A stretch of 17,853 nt of DNA from Bacteriovoracaceae bacterium UBA4096 (GCA_002381945.1 DFXY01000023.1:1-17853), one strand, 5' to 3'. Shown: positions 1-7,150, counted from the first letter of the stretch. Notes: generated by a model from the letters alone, not told the origin. Program-made: numbers and translations.

Positions 1-258
1 TTTCATCTGAATTTTGGCTACCATGTTGAGCACCACTTGTTTCCACGTGTTTCTTGCCGTCATGCTAAGACGATTCATCATCATCTAAAAATGATGTATC
101 CGGATAAATATAAGCACATGCCGAAATGGAAAGCGCTGGTTTACCTTTATAAGACTCCCAGAATTTATAAAAATAATGAAGAGCTGATTCATCCTAAGAC
201 GCTTAAGACTTATCCTACGATTGCTACAGGTGAAAATTCGAAGAAAATATTTTCTTAG
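1..258 (+). CDS. Membrane fatty-acid desaturase, C-terminal end (partial)
   Basis: The open frame enters from the left edge and ends at TAG 256-258, leaving 85 residues. Near the start it reads GYHVEHHLFPRV, the third histidine box (HxxHH, here HVEHH followed by LFP) of the family-1 membrane fatty-acid desaturases, whose histidines bind the di-iron centre. The tail is rich in His and Lys and ends in a short polar stretch with no membrane segment, as expected for a cytoplasmic C-terminus. The first two histidine boxes and the membrane helices lie outside the window, so substrate and regioselectivity cannot be told. A TTG at 37 falls inside the histidine box and is not a start. The gene converges on the tetR-like gene with a 20-base gap and no visible terminator. 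Confidence 0.85.
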   Translation, partial: FHLNFGYHVEHHLFPRVSCRHAKTIHHHLKMMYPDKYKHMPKWKALVYLYKTPRIYKNNEELIHPKTLKTYPTIATGENSKKIFS

Positions 259-278
259 GTAGGTGAGGACATTACGTT

Positions 279-815
279 CTATTTGCTAAATTTATCAATA
301 AGGATACCATAGCGTTTTTTCAAAACGGTGCAAGATGGAACATCTTCTAACATTCCATCTGAGGCCATTGAGAAGACTTCCGCTTCCGCTTTATCACCCA
401 GAATGTCAGTGAGGATTTTAAGTTTTTGTTTTTCAAACTTCTCAAAGTTCTTCTCATCCAAATTGCAGCAAGTATTAAAAAATTCCTGTGACATTGCACA
501 GCCAGAGATCTTGCTCCATGGTTCAAACTTCAAGATCTCAACCATCCTTGAGAGCTTCTCTTTCTTGGTCAAGTCCATCTTACAAAGCTTTTCAGCTTCT
601 TCCAGACGGCCTTCCATAATATGGTCAAACAGACCCAAGAGAAGATCTTCTTTGTTTTTAAACTTTAAATAGATTAACGGACGAGAAATTCCGGCCTTCT
701 TGGCCACATCGTCCATTGATGTTTTTGAATATCCAAAATTGAGAAAACAATAGAGAGCAGCATCCAAGATGTCTTTTTTACGTTCTTCAATATTGGTAGT
801 TGTTGCTTTTGCCAT
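279..815 (-). CDS. TetR/AcrR family transcriptional repressor
   Basis: This 178-residue protein has the N-terminal layout of TetR regulators. A basic lead-in (EERKKDILDAAL, about residues 10-21) is followed by the helix-turn-helix at about residues 33-53 (MDDVAKKAGISRPLIYLKF) and KNKEDLL. The C-terminal ligand-binding half is poorly conserved, as usual, and contains several cysteines (residues 78, 106, 116, 117, 162). An upstream in-frame extension to 896 is possible. ATG 815 is preferred because it puts the HTH at the usual distance from the N-terminus and because a near-consensus promoter lies directly before it. That ATG has no Shine-Dalgarno sequence, and the predicted transcript start coincides with it. 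Two matching dyads upstream suggest autorepression and control of the divergent gene at 959. A neighbouring desaturase makes a lipid or fatty-acid signal conceivable, but this is inference. The ligand is unknown. Confidence 0.88.
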   Translation of the reverse strand: MAKATTTNIEERKKDILDAALYCFLNFGYSKTSMDDVAKKAGISRPLIYLKFKNKEDLLLGLFDHIMEGRLEEAEKLCKMDLTKKEKLSRMVEILKFEPWSKISGCAMSQEFFNTCCNLDEKNFEKFEKQKLKILTDILGDKAEAEVFSMASDGMLEDVPSCTVLKKRYGILIDKFSK

Positions 816-821
816 GTAAGA

Positions 822-850
822 ATTATGACATTTTTTGTAAAAAGTGTCAA
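822..850 (-). promoter_or_regulatory. Sigma-70-type promoter of the tetR-like gene
   Basis: Read on the minus strand, TTGACA (850-845) is separated by exactly 17 bases from CATAAT (827-822). This is a perfect -35 and a five-of-six -10. The expected start, six to eight bases past the -10, falls on or beside the A of the ATG at 815. The promoter sits inside the dyad at 826-849, so a bound repressor would block it. Confidence 0.75.
826..849. promoter_or_regulatory. Candidate TetR operator 1 (dyad TGACA-N14-TGTCA)
   Basis: The outer arms are TGACA (826-830) and TGTCA (845-849), 14 bases apart. The inner bases continue the symmetry as a T-run facing an A-run, so 10 of 12 half-site positions are complementary. 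The dyad spans the -35 to -10 region of the tetR-like promoter, a typical autorepressor position. Assignment to this TetR protein is inferred from location and symmetry. Confidence 0.6.
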
Positions 851-870
851 TTTGCAATAACTTGGACATA

Positions 871-903
871 TTGACAAAAAGTGTGAAAAGTGTCAAAGTG
901 TCA
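871..903. promoter_or_regulatory. Candidate TetR operator 2 plus extra half-site
   Basis: TTGACA (871-876) and TGTCAA (891-896) form a second dyad with the same TGACA-N14-TGTCA geometry as the one at 826-849. The centres are 46 bases apart. The interior is less symmetric here. A further AAGTGTCA follows directly at 896-903, repeating the right arm (888-895). The site lies between the divergent genes and could control the gene starting at 959. Confidence 0.5.
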
Positions 904-958
904 TAAGTGCCTCACTAACAATTTAACTGTTACTGGTACCACTTATTGGAGCCTTGAA

Positions 959-1387
959 ATGAAAACTATTTTTTTCTCCCTGCTGTTATTGAGTTTACCA
1001 GTCCTCGCAAATAGCGGTCATCCCTTTGGACTCTTTCAGGTAGACTCGTCAACCTCCATGATCACCATGTTCGATCGTAACCAGGAAGTAACTGGCTTTA
1101 TCGACATCCAAAAAGACTTCAGGAACTCCATCTTAAAGGTGGAGTCTCCTGACACATCTTTCGAGAGTATGGAGATTGATGGTGATGCCACTGAATTTAA
1201 AATTAAAGGGCAACTGACTCACAAAGGTGTTGGGCGCATGGTAATCCTATCAGGACGATCATTTATTTCTTCTGGTAAGGTCGCCTGGAGACTCTCTGAC
1301 GATGCTCTGTTGATCAGAATTATCGCCGCGAGACCAAGTGCCAGAACAAATGCCATTCAAAAACAAGTTGAACAAATCATTCAATGA
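959..1387 (+). CDS. Secreted protein of unknown function, first gene of a coupled pair
   Basis: A 142-residue protein with a clear signal peptide: MKT, a hydrophobic core (IFFSLLLLSLPV), then LANS at about residues 16-19. It is therefore expected in the periplasm or outside the cell. The mature part is about 120 residues, lacks cysteine, and has the alternating hydrophobic pattern of a small beta-rich domain. I recognise no family. ATG 959 is chosen over an in-frame ATG at 890 because GGAG at 948-951 is correctly spaced and the signal peptide begins there. The stop overlaps the start of the next gene (ATGA, 1384-1387), so the two are likely made together. The gene is divergent from the tetR-like gene, and two candidate operators lie between them, suggesting TetR control. 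Confidence 0.8.
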   Translation: MKTIFFSLLLLSLPVLANSGHPFGLFQVDSSTSMITMFDRNQEVTGFIDIQKDFRNSILKVESPDTSFESMEIDGDATEFKIKGQLTHKGVGRMVILSGRSFISSGKVAWRLSDDALLIRIIAARPSARTNAIQKQVEQIIQ

Positions 1388-2127
1388 AAACAAAATTCAT
1401 TGTTCTGTTATTTATGACCCTTATTAGTTTTTTTGCCAAGGCCGAGAAAACTTACAGAAATGATCATGACGTTTGTACCTACAAAAGTCAGATCATTGAT
1501 ATTGATTTGCGCTCGCCAGAACAGTATCTCGTGAGTGAAGATGATGAGTATGGGCAAACTGTCTTTCTTCAACATAAAAACTCTACAACCAAAGTTGATC
1601 TACGGGATATGGGTATCGGTCGCTACCGTATGCTCAAACTCTACAATAGCCTTTGCCATAAGATTCTCGCCATTTCTTCAAAAGAAGAAGAAGTTGCTTT
1701 CTTTTTTCTGAAAGACAATCGGCCTTTCGCTGATCTGGGGATAATCCTTTTCTATAATTTAAAAACGCATGAGACTGAACTTGTAGAAACCAATTTGCCA
1801 GTAAGGACTGCGATTATGAAAGACAGGAAGCTATTATTTAAGGTCGCAAAAAAAGATTCAGACAACAAGTATGGCACAATCCAGATTAATAACCTAAAGT
1901 ATCATTTTGTTGAAAAACCAATCGAACCTTGGGTTTCTTTTGATGGAAAAAACTTCAAGCTTGATCCTGTCTATACCTATGAAAAATTTGAATACAAAAA
2001 ACTTCTAAAAAAATCAGATTTAGATAAATTGAAAGATATCAAAAACGCGATCTATACGATTGCAGTCAACCCTCTTAACAAAGGCCAATGCCTCTCATTC
2101 AATGGGGGTGGATGGGTGTGCAACTAA
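1384..2127 (+). CDS. Secreted protein of unknown function, second gene of a coupled pair
   Basis: This 247-residue protein begins with a signal peptide (MKTKF, a hydrophobic core, then FFAKA-E with cleavage after about residue 20). The mature part has four cysteines: near the N-terminus (VCTY), in SLCHK, and two close to the C-terminus (GQCLSF and the penultimate residue). Paired disulfides in the periplasm are therefore possible. The rest mixes beta-like segments with a Lys/Asp-rich helix near residue 210. No family is recognised. The ATG overlaps the upstream stop as ATGA and lacks its own Shine-Dalgarno sequence, so it probably depends on translation of the 959 gene. The stop overlaps the 3' end of the convergent gene on the minus strand by four bases. 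Confidence 0.82.
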   Translation: MKTKFIVLLFMTLISFFAKAEKTYRNDHDVCTYKSQIIDIDLRSPEQYLVSEDDEYGQTVFLQHKNSTTKVDLRDMGIGRYRMLKLYNSLCHKILAISSKEEEVAFFFLKDNRPFADLGIILFYNLKTHETELVETNLPVRTAIMKDRKLLFKVAKKDSDNKYGTIQINNLKYHFVEKPIEPWVSFDGKNFKLDPVYTYEKFEYKKLLKKSDLDKLKDIKNAIYTIAVNPLNKGQCLSFNGGGWVCN

Positions 2128-2417
2128 ACTCCATCGTTATTTGCTGAAGATGAGTTCAAAATTAACATCCCCGTTAAGAAGTACAAGAATGCCAAGATCA
2201 GTGAAACCACCAATAAAAGTATAAGTAGACTCTGTGATTTGTAAAAATATATGGCAGCGACGGTCGAAGCAAAAAGCGCTATTTCTAAAATCATTTTTGA
2301 TTTAAATTGAAGATTACTTTGGCAAGAGTTACAGATAACTGAACGGCCTAGAATAGTCAGATATATCATCTTTTTGACTTCAAGTGGGTCACTGCAGTTG
2401 GGGCATTTTTTTGTCAT
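2124..2417 (-). CDS. Small zinc-ribbon protein with two membrane helices
   Basis: A 97-residue protein. Two CxxC knuckles, CPNC at residues 5-8 and CNSC at 29-32, form a small zinc ribbon with 20 residues between them. Two hydrophobic helices follow (about residues 42-59 and 63-87) and then a short polar tail. The knuckles precede the helices and there is no signal peptide, so the ribbon is probably cytoplasmic with the helices anchoring it in the inner membrane. Proteins of this layout are widespread and mostly uncharacterised; I cannot assign a role. The TAG stop overlaps the stop region of the convergent gene ending at 2127. Translation starts at ATG 2417. Confidence 0.72.
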   Translation of the reverse strand: MTKKCPNCSDPLEVKKMIYLTILGRSVICNSCQSNLQFKSKMILEIALFASTVAAIYFYKSQSLLILLLVVSLILAFLYFLTGMLILNSSSANNDGV

Positions 2418-2501
2418 TATTTTACTTTGATAGCAGAAGTCTTAAAATGGAAGTCAATTTTTCTTAAGAACAAGTGGTCCTAAGGTTTTTCATAAAATAA
2501 A

Positions 2502-2523
2502 TGAGGCCATTATATTGGCCTCA
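2502..2523 (-). terminator. Hairpin terminator of the HxlR-like gene
   Basis: TGAGGCCA (2502-2509) and TGGCCTCA (2516-2523) form a perfect 8-bp stem with a 6-base loop. Read on the minus strand, the stem is followed by TTTATTTTATG, a T-rich tract. It lies about 50 bases beyond the stop of the minus-strand gene at 2572. Confidence 0.65.
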
Positions 2524-2571
2524 CCCAGTGAATGGTTATTCGTTGCACTTTTTTTATTTGTGAATTTATTC

Positions 2572-2931
2572 TTAGCAGTTGATTTTTTTTCGGGGGCGTT
2601 TGGTCATCTTCTCGTGCTTTTTCCCCCAGGCCATCATGAATTCAAGCATGGGTATCAAAGTTTTTCCATAAGTAGTTAATGAGTATTCAACTTTTGGCGG
2701 TACAACTGGATAGACTTCACGTTTTATGATGCCATCAGATTCCAATTCCCTTAATTGGGAAGTGAGCATTTGCTGAGTGACGCTGGTTAAAATCTTTCTT
2801 AGTTCTCCAAAGCGGACAGTGCCATTTGCCATGAGATGGTAAAGAATCAGAACTTTCCATTTCCCGCCCATAATCCCTAAAGTGAGTTCTACCGGGCAAA
2901 AATATGCTTTTTCTTTTTTTGATTCTTTCAT
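2572..2931 (-). CDS. HxlR-family winged-helix transcriptional regulator
   Basis: This 119-residue protein matches the HxlR family along its whole length. It has the N-terminal CPVE with the conserved cysteine, then GGKWKVLILYHL, the recognition region RFGELRKILTSVTQQMLTSQLRELE, the wing (GIIKREVYPVVPPKVEYSLT) and the dimerisation helix (LIPMLEFMMAWGKKH). The N-terminal cysteine is the thiol used for quinone or electrophile sensing in some members such as YodB and HypR of Bacillus. ATG 2931 is preferred because AAGGA sits just before it; a GTG at 2952 would add seven residues. It is divergent from an MDR oxidoreductase, a common pairing for this family, so it probably controls that gene and itself. 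The actual inducer is not shown by the sequence. Confidence 0.92.
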   Translation of the reverse strand: MKESKKEKAYFCPVELTLGIMGGKWKVLILYHLMANGTVRFGELRKILTSVTQQMLTSQLRELESDGIIKREVYPVVPPKVEYSLTTYGKTLIPMLEFMMAWGKKHEKMTKRPRKKINC

Positions 2932-2953
2932 ATATTCCTTCGTGATATTCACA

Positions 2954-2973
2954 TAGTATGTTTTTTAATACTA
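2954..2973. promoter_or_regulatory. Candidate HxlR operator (TAGTAT-N8-ATACTA)
   Basis: A perfect 6-bp inverted repeat, TAGTAT (2954-2959) and ATACTA (2968-2973), sits in the divergent spacer 23 bases before the HxlR start. HxlR dimers bind short dyads of this kind. On the minus strand TACTAT (2958-2953) could serve as the regulator's own -10, which would allow autorepression. The assignment rests on position and symmetry only. Confidence 0.45.
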
Positions 2974-3053
2974 CATCATAAAATTGTGAGTACTTGTATA
3001 TATAACACCTTTGCTTAAAACTGAAGACCATTCACGAGCAAAAAAGGAGCTAT

Positions 3054-4055
3054 ATGAAACAGTACATGCTTACAAACCATCCGAAGAATTTTTTAGAAGT
3101 TCTTGATACAGAAATTCCTTCTCCAATGGACCATGAAGTGGTGATTAAAGTTGGGGCAGTTTCTCTCAATTACCGTGATCTTTTAATTGCAAAAAATATT
3201 CCCGGAAATGAAACGATTCCACTTTCAGATGGGTCCGGTACAGTACTGAAGGTGGGTAAGAGGGTCACGACATTAAAAGTCGGAGATAGAGTCGCTGGTT
3301 TATTTTTTCCCGATTGGATTAGTGGAGGTGTTGATCCTCTTAAAACCAAACATGCTCGCGGAGGAGGAAAACAAAAAGGAATGCTCGCCGAATATGTGAC
3401 CGGGCATGAAAATAGTTTTGAGCTTCTGCCCTCGCATTTGTCTTTGGAGGAGGGGGCGACTCTGCCTTGTGCGGGAGTCACTGCCTGGGCCTCATTGTAT
3501 GCTGGAAGTGAAATAAAGTCCGGGGAAGTTGTGCTCCTTCAGGGAACCGGTGGAGTATCAATATTTGCTCTTCAGTTGGCAAAGGCCAAAGGGGCCAGAG
3601 TCATCATCACCTCATCACAAAACGAAAAGCTTGAGCGCGCCAGGAAGTTAGGGGCCGATCATCTGATAAACTACAAAGAGCGTCCGGATTGGGAAAATGA
3701 AGTGCTTTCTTTGACTGATGGTCGGGGAGTTGATCGGGTAGTTGAAGTTGGTGGAGGAGGGACATTGGAAAAATCAATTATGGCCACTCGTATGGGAGGA
3801 CGCATTTCCTTGATTGGAGTGTTGACTGGTTTTGATAACAAAATTAATCCGGTTCCGCTTTTCCAGAAGAATCAGACATTGCACGGCATTTATGTTGGCA
3901 GCGGCGAAATGCAAAAGAAACTGGGCCAAGATCTGGAACAATTTAACATCCATCCCTTGATTGATCGCGTATTTCCTGTTGAGGAATCCTTGAAGGCCTA
4001 CGAATATCTGGAAAATGGGAAACATTTTGGGAAAGTGATCATAAAGTTCTCCTAG
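3054..4055 (+). CDS. Zinc-independent MDR oxidoreductase, quinone-reductase-like
   Basis: A 333-residue medium-chain dehydrogenase/reductase of normal family length. The N-terminal GroES-like fold carries SLNYRDL (about residues 37-43), where zinc alcohol dehydrogenases would have a zinc cysteine and histidine; the structural zinc cysteines are also missing. The nucleotide-binding motif is GTGGVS (164-169). The loop after the second beta strand reads TSSQNEK with no acidic residue, which favours NADPH over NADH (inference). Members reduce quinones, enones or aldehydes in the cytoplasm; the substrate is unknown. AAGGAG lies just before ATG 3054. The divergent HxlR-like regulator and the dyad between them point to induction by reactive electrophiles or quinones. 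Confidence 0.9.
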   Translation: MKQYMLTNHPKNFLEVLDTEIPSPMDHEVVIKVGAVSLNYRDLLIAKNIPGNETIPLSDGSGTVLKVGKRVTTLKVGDRVAGLFFPDWISGGVDPLKTKHARGGGKQKGMLAEYVTGHENSFELLPSHLSLEEGATLPCAGVTAWASLYAGSEIKSGEVVLLQGTGGVSIFALQLAKAKGARVIITSSQNEKLERARKLGADHLINYKERPDWENEVLSLTDGRGVDRVVEVGGGGTLEKSIMATRMGGRISLIGVLTGFDNKINPVPLFQKNQTLHGIYVGSGEMQKKLGQDLEQFNIHPLIDRVFPVEESLKAYEYLENGKHFGKVIIKFS

Positions 4056-4126
4056 ACCTGACCCTAATACCTTTACGGTGCTCCTTAAAAAAGATAGCGT
4101 TTTAGTACCAGAAAAAGGGGACTCTT

Positions 4127-5653
4127 GTGCCAAAATTTATCTACGCTGCATTCCTTCTATTATTCATCCATCCAAGCTTTGGGAACACTGATGTCTATTC
4201 AGAAGGGACAAGCTTTATTGGCAAGAATACCAAATATGGTACTGAAGCGTTTCTGGGTATTCCTTATGCTCAGCCGCCTATTGGGAATTTAAGGTGGAAG
4301 GCACCACGGAAAGTTCGTCTTGCCACAAGAATAAAGGCCCAGAGCTTACCTCCCGTTTGTGCTCAGGTTGGCAACATGTTCTCCAATACTGCACCCGAAA
4401 CGTTTGGAACATCTGTTGGCTCCGAGGATTGTTTGTACTTAAATATTTGGCGACCGAAGGTGGAGTCTAATGTAAAAAGACCGGTCTTTTTTTGGGTGCA
4501 TGGTGGCTCCAATACAAAAGGCACCGCCAATGATCCAAATTATGACGGGGCCTATTTTGCACAGGCCAATGATGCCATTTATGTCAGTGTAAATTATCGT
4601 TTAGGCCTATTCGCTTCCTTTCTTCACTCATCACTTGAGAATGGAGATTCATTAGATGATTCAGGGAATCTAGTGACCTTGGATTTAATTGAAGCATTAA
4701 AGTGGGTAAGATCTCATATTGAGCAGTTTGGTGGTGATCCAGATAATGTTATCATTGCTGGCCAATCTGCAGGGTGCATGAATGTTTGGGGACTTCTCCA
4801 AAGTCCACTGGCCAAAAATTTATTTAACGGTGCCATTTGCTCCGCCGGTCTTCCAAATGCCTATCCGAAAATCCTTGTCAAAGAAAGATCAGAGGGGCTT
4901 CTGTATGACTTACTTGTTGCCGATGGTACGGCCAAAGACACTGCTGGGGCCAAGCTTTATGTTAAGAAAGTTGGACCTCAAACCATTAGAAAGTATCTGC
5001 TAGCTAAAAAGCCCAGTGAACTTTTAAGTATCCCTCGTTTTGTTGTTCCTACTCAGCATGTTTCTGATGGTGTCGTACTACCTTATAGCGGTTTGGCCGG
5101 AATCTTAGTCGGTCGTTATAACCGAGTACCGTTAATTCTTGGGTCAACCGTAGATGAAGGATCCTATCTGGCGGGGGCCCCAATGTTTAAACCCAGCGAG
5201 GCAAACCTGTTTAGAATGATGAATGATGGGAGACATTATTCGAAGGGTGATATCATTAAGCCTGAATCTCTCTCTAAATTTGACAGTATTACCAGAACGG
5301 CCAGCAAAACTTTATTGATCACTATGGAAGGCATCGCCCAGAGTTTGAGACCTTATAATAAGAGCATTTATAAATATGAATTCACCTGGAAAGAGACTCC
5401 TTCTCCATGGCGAGATATTTTTGGAGCTTTTCATGGTCTGGACGCCGTCTTCTATTTAGGCAACTTTGTTGAGGACAAACCTAGTTTTGGTCGATTTGCG
5501 TGGAGTTCTTCCAATAAGCAAAGTCGTGAAGCACTTCGGGAGAAGATGTCCCTTTATTTTAAATCTTTTCTCCATCATGGTAATCCGAATACCGGGCATG
5601 AAGAAAAAGAATGGCCTTCCTATTCTGAGCAGGGCAAAAGCATAAAATTCTAG
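4127..5653 (+). CDS. Secreted type-B carboxylesterase
   Basis: A 508-residue alpha/beta-hydrolase of the carboxylesterase type-B family, of usual length, with a signal peptide (residues 1 to about 19). Hallmarks in order are GIPYAQPPIGNLRW (44-57), the second signature EDCLYLNIWRP (100-110) and the oxyanion-hole HGG (125-127). The nucleophile elbow is GQSAG with Ser214, the acid is Glu344 in STVDEG, and the histidine is His436 in GAFHG. The triad is complete, so an active ester hydrolase is expected in the periplasm or outside the cell. The elbow has Gln in place of the common Glu (GESAG) and Cys after Gly216, where Gly is usual. The start is GTG 4127, preceded by AAGGGG six bases upstream. 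Natural substrates cannot be read from sequence; lipid or acyl esters are a guess. Confidence 0.93.
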   Translation: MPKFIYAAFLLLFIHPSFGNTDVYSEGTSFIGKNTKYGTEAFLGIPYAQPPIGNLRWKAPRKVRLATRIKAQSLPPVCAQVGNMFSNTAPETFGTSVGSEDCLYLNIWRPKVESNVKRPVFFWVHGGSNTKGTANDPNYDGAYFAQANDAIYVSVNYRLGLFASFLHSSLENGDSLDDSGNLVTLDLIEALKWVRSHIEQFGGDPDNVIIAGQSAGCMNVWGLLQSPLAKNLFNGAICSAGLPNAYPKILVKERSEGLLYDLLVADGTAKDTAGAKLYVKKVGPQTIRKYLLAKKPSELLSIPRFVVPTQHVSDGVVLPYSGLAGILVGRYNRVPLILGSTVDEGSYLAGAPMFKPSEANLFRMMNDGRHYSKGDIIKPESLSKFDSITRTASKTLLITMEGIAQSLRPYNKSIYKYEFTWKETPSPWRDIFGAFHGLDAVFYLGNFVEDKPSFGRFAWSSSNKQSREALREKMSLYFKSFLHHGNPNTGHEEKEWPSYSEQGKSIKF

Positions 5654-5662
5654 TTTTTATCA

Positions 5663-5678
5663 TGGCACGATAATTGCT
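5663..5678 (+). promoter_or_regulatory. Sigma-54 (RpoN) promoter of the YiiX-like gene
   Basis: TGGCACG (5663-5669), four bases, then TTGCT (5674-5678) matches the -24/-12 consensus completely. The invariant GG (5664-5665) and GC (5676-5677) are exactly 10 bases apart. The expected start is near 5689, giving a leader of about 30 bases before ATG 5720. The site begins just after the esterase stop. Expression should therefore need an enhancer-binding activator, whose site I could not identify. Confidence 0.85.
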
Positions 5679-5719
5679 TCTTTAATTCCCAATATCTATT
5701 TAAGACCGGGAGAAGGGTT

Positions 5720-7141
5720 ATGAAGCGTCTAATTTTTGGGCAGTTGTTGGTCCTCTTTACAATTTCAACAGTTGTAGAGGCTTCCGACATTCGAACTAAA
5801 ATTAAGCAGAACCTTGAATCCATGCAGAGTGAAAACTGTGTGGAAACGATGGGAGGAATCTCCCGTTTCCTTGAAGGGGCCACCGCTCAAACTTATAAAG
5901 AAGAGATTAAAAATGATGGGCACGAAGTTGTTTTACAGGATCTTTGGAGCTTAAAAATTACATTGCACGAAAGGCTACGGGGATTCCACCGAAGTGTGGG
6001 ACTCACGAAGGACTGCGCCGACGCTTCAAGAGCGGCCCTGAAATCTATCCGGACTGTCGAGGACCATGTAAATTTAAATTATCTACAAACTAGCCAAGGC
6101 GCTGTTAAATTTCCAGATAATGCCTTTGAAGCGGGTAATACCCATGTGAAGCGGCATCCTGAACTTTTAGATTTTGATTTAAATTCGGATCTCAAAAGTG
6201 GAGATGTAATCTTAACGAGAGGTAATGCCTTTACCTCAGCGGCCATCGCAAATCTGGGTGAGTATGATACACAGTTCTCCCACATGAGCATGGTTTATAA
6301 AGATGAAACAGGAAAGCTCTGGACAGTTGAGGCACATATTGAAGTTGGCTCTTTTGTCAGACCACTGGAAGATCATGTGGCAGATAAAAACTACCGTACG
6401 ATGATTTATCGCTTTGAAGATGAAGAACTTGCTGCCCGTGCCGCCCATTACATTTTCCATAAAGTAAAAAAAGCATCTGAAACAACCGGTAACATTAATT
6501 ATGACTTTGGATTTGATCAGGAGAACTCTGACCAGCTTTTCTGCTCCGAAGTGGTATCTCATGCCATTGATCATGTTTCAAATGGTGAAGTAAAAATCCC
6601 TTATATCAGAAGCCGGTTGATGGTTAGAAAACCAGAATTTGTGAAAAACTTAGGCATTACCTCCGAGGCCAGTTTTGTTCCTGCCGATATTGAAATTGAT
6701 CCTCGATTCAAGATTATTTCAGAATGGCGGGATTCAAACAAGACGATGGATAATCTTCAAAAAGATGCCATTCTTCAGGCGATGTACAAATGGAGTGATG
6801 AGTTTGGTTATAATTTAGTTCAGTCATCCAGCCAAAAGGCCTTGATATACAGAAATGTGGCCTGGCCTTTACGTCGTGTTCCTTTTCTTAAAAAGTATTT
6901 TATTGAAAAAATGCCCCTTAACATGAGTCGCCAGCTTATTGGTTACTTTGGTGTTCTTGAATCAATAGGGGAACTTCTTCAGACCGAACTTAAAATTGCT
7001 GACGAAAATGTTCTTCTTGAAAGAGATATCCCCTTACTGGATGTTGAGAAATATGAATTTCTGGATACCTTACGTATGGAAGAATCAAAAACCAAAAAGA
7101 GACTTCACAAAATGTTCAGACCTAAAAAATCTTCTAAATAA
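5720..7141 (+). CDS. Secreted YiiX/YaeF-like permuted papain-fold amidase
   Basis: A 473-residue protein with a signal peptide (residues 1 to about 21, ending VVEA-S). The middle carries the marks of the circularly permuted NlpC/P60 amidases of the YaeF/YiiX group: LKSGDVILTRG (158-168), SHMSMVY with His188, TVEAH with Glu204, and LFCSEVV with Cys275. These give a plausible Cys-His-Glu active site. The core occupies about residues 155-300. Around it are a Cys-containing helical N-terminal region of about 135 residues and a 170-residue helical C-terminal region ending in a Lys-rich tail, so the protein is about twice the usual family length. It probably cleaves an amide or acyl bond in the envelope; substrate unknown. 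GAAGGG precedes ATG 5720. Control by sigma-54 is indicated by the promoter at 5663. Confidence 0.85.
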   Translation: MKRLIFGQLLVLFTISTVVEASDIRTKIKQNLESMQSENCVETMGGISRFLEGATAQTYKEEIKNDGHEVVLQDLWSLKITLHERLRGFHRSVGLTKDCADASRAALKSIRTVEDHVNLNYLQTSQGAVKFPDNAFEAGNTHVKRHPELLDFDLNSDLKSGDVILTRGNAFTSAAIANLGEYDTQFSHMSMVYKDETGKLWTVEAHIEVGSFVRPLEDHVADKNYRTMIYRFEDEELAARAAHYIFHKVKKASETTGNINYDFGFDQENSDQLFCSEVVSHAIDHVSNGEVKIPYIRSRLMVRKPEFVKNLGITSEASFVPADIEIDPRFKIISEWRDSNKTMDNLQKDAILQAMYKWSDEFGYNLVQSSSQKALIYRNVAWPLRRVPFLKKYFIEKMPLNMSRQLIGYFGVLESIGELLQTELKIADENVLLERDIPLLDVEKYEFLDTLRMEESKTKKRLHKMFRPKKSSK

Positions 7142-7150
7142 CTTCACAAT

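Noticed and set aside
328..672. Plus-strand open frame opposite the TetR gene
   Set aside because: The minus-strand frame encodes a clear TetR protein; the Ser/Phe-rich product here is its mirror.
871..900. TTGACA at 871 as a plus-strand -35 for the gene at 959
   Set aside because: No acceptable -10 lies 16-18 bases downstream (CAAAGT or AAAGTG). The hexamer is better explained as an operator arm.
890..958. Upstream in-frame start for the secreted protein at 959
   Set aside because: It would bury the signal peptide behind 23 polar residues and start within the operator region. GGAG is placed for ATG 959.
2735..3031. Minus-strand open frame overlapping the HxlR gene in another frame
   Set aside because: The HxlR frame has full family conservation, and this frame crosses the promoter spacer without a plausible start.
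4056..4126. Possible terminator between the MDR gene and the esterase
   Set aside because: No stable stem followed by a T-tract is visible, so co-transcription cannot be excluded or proven.
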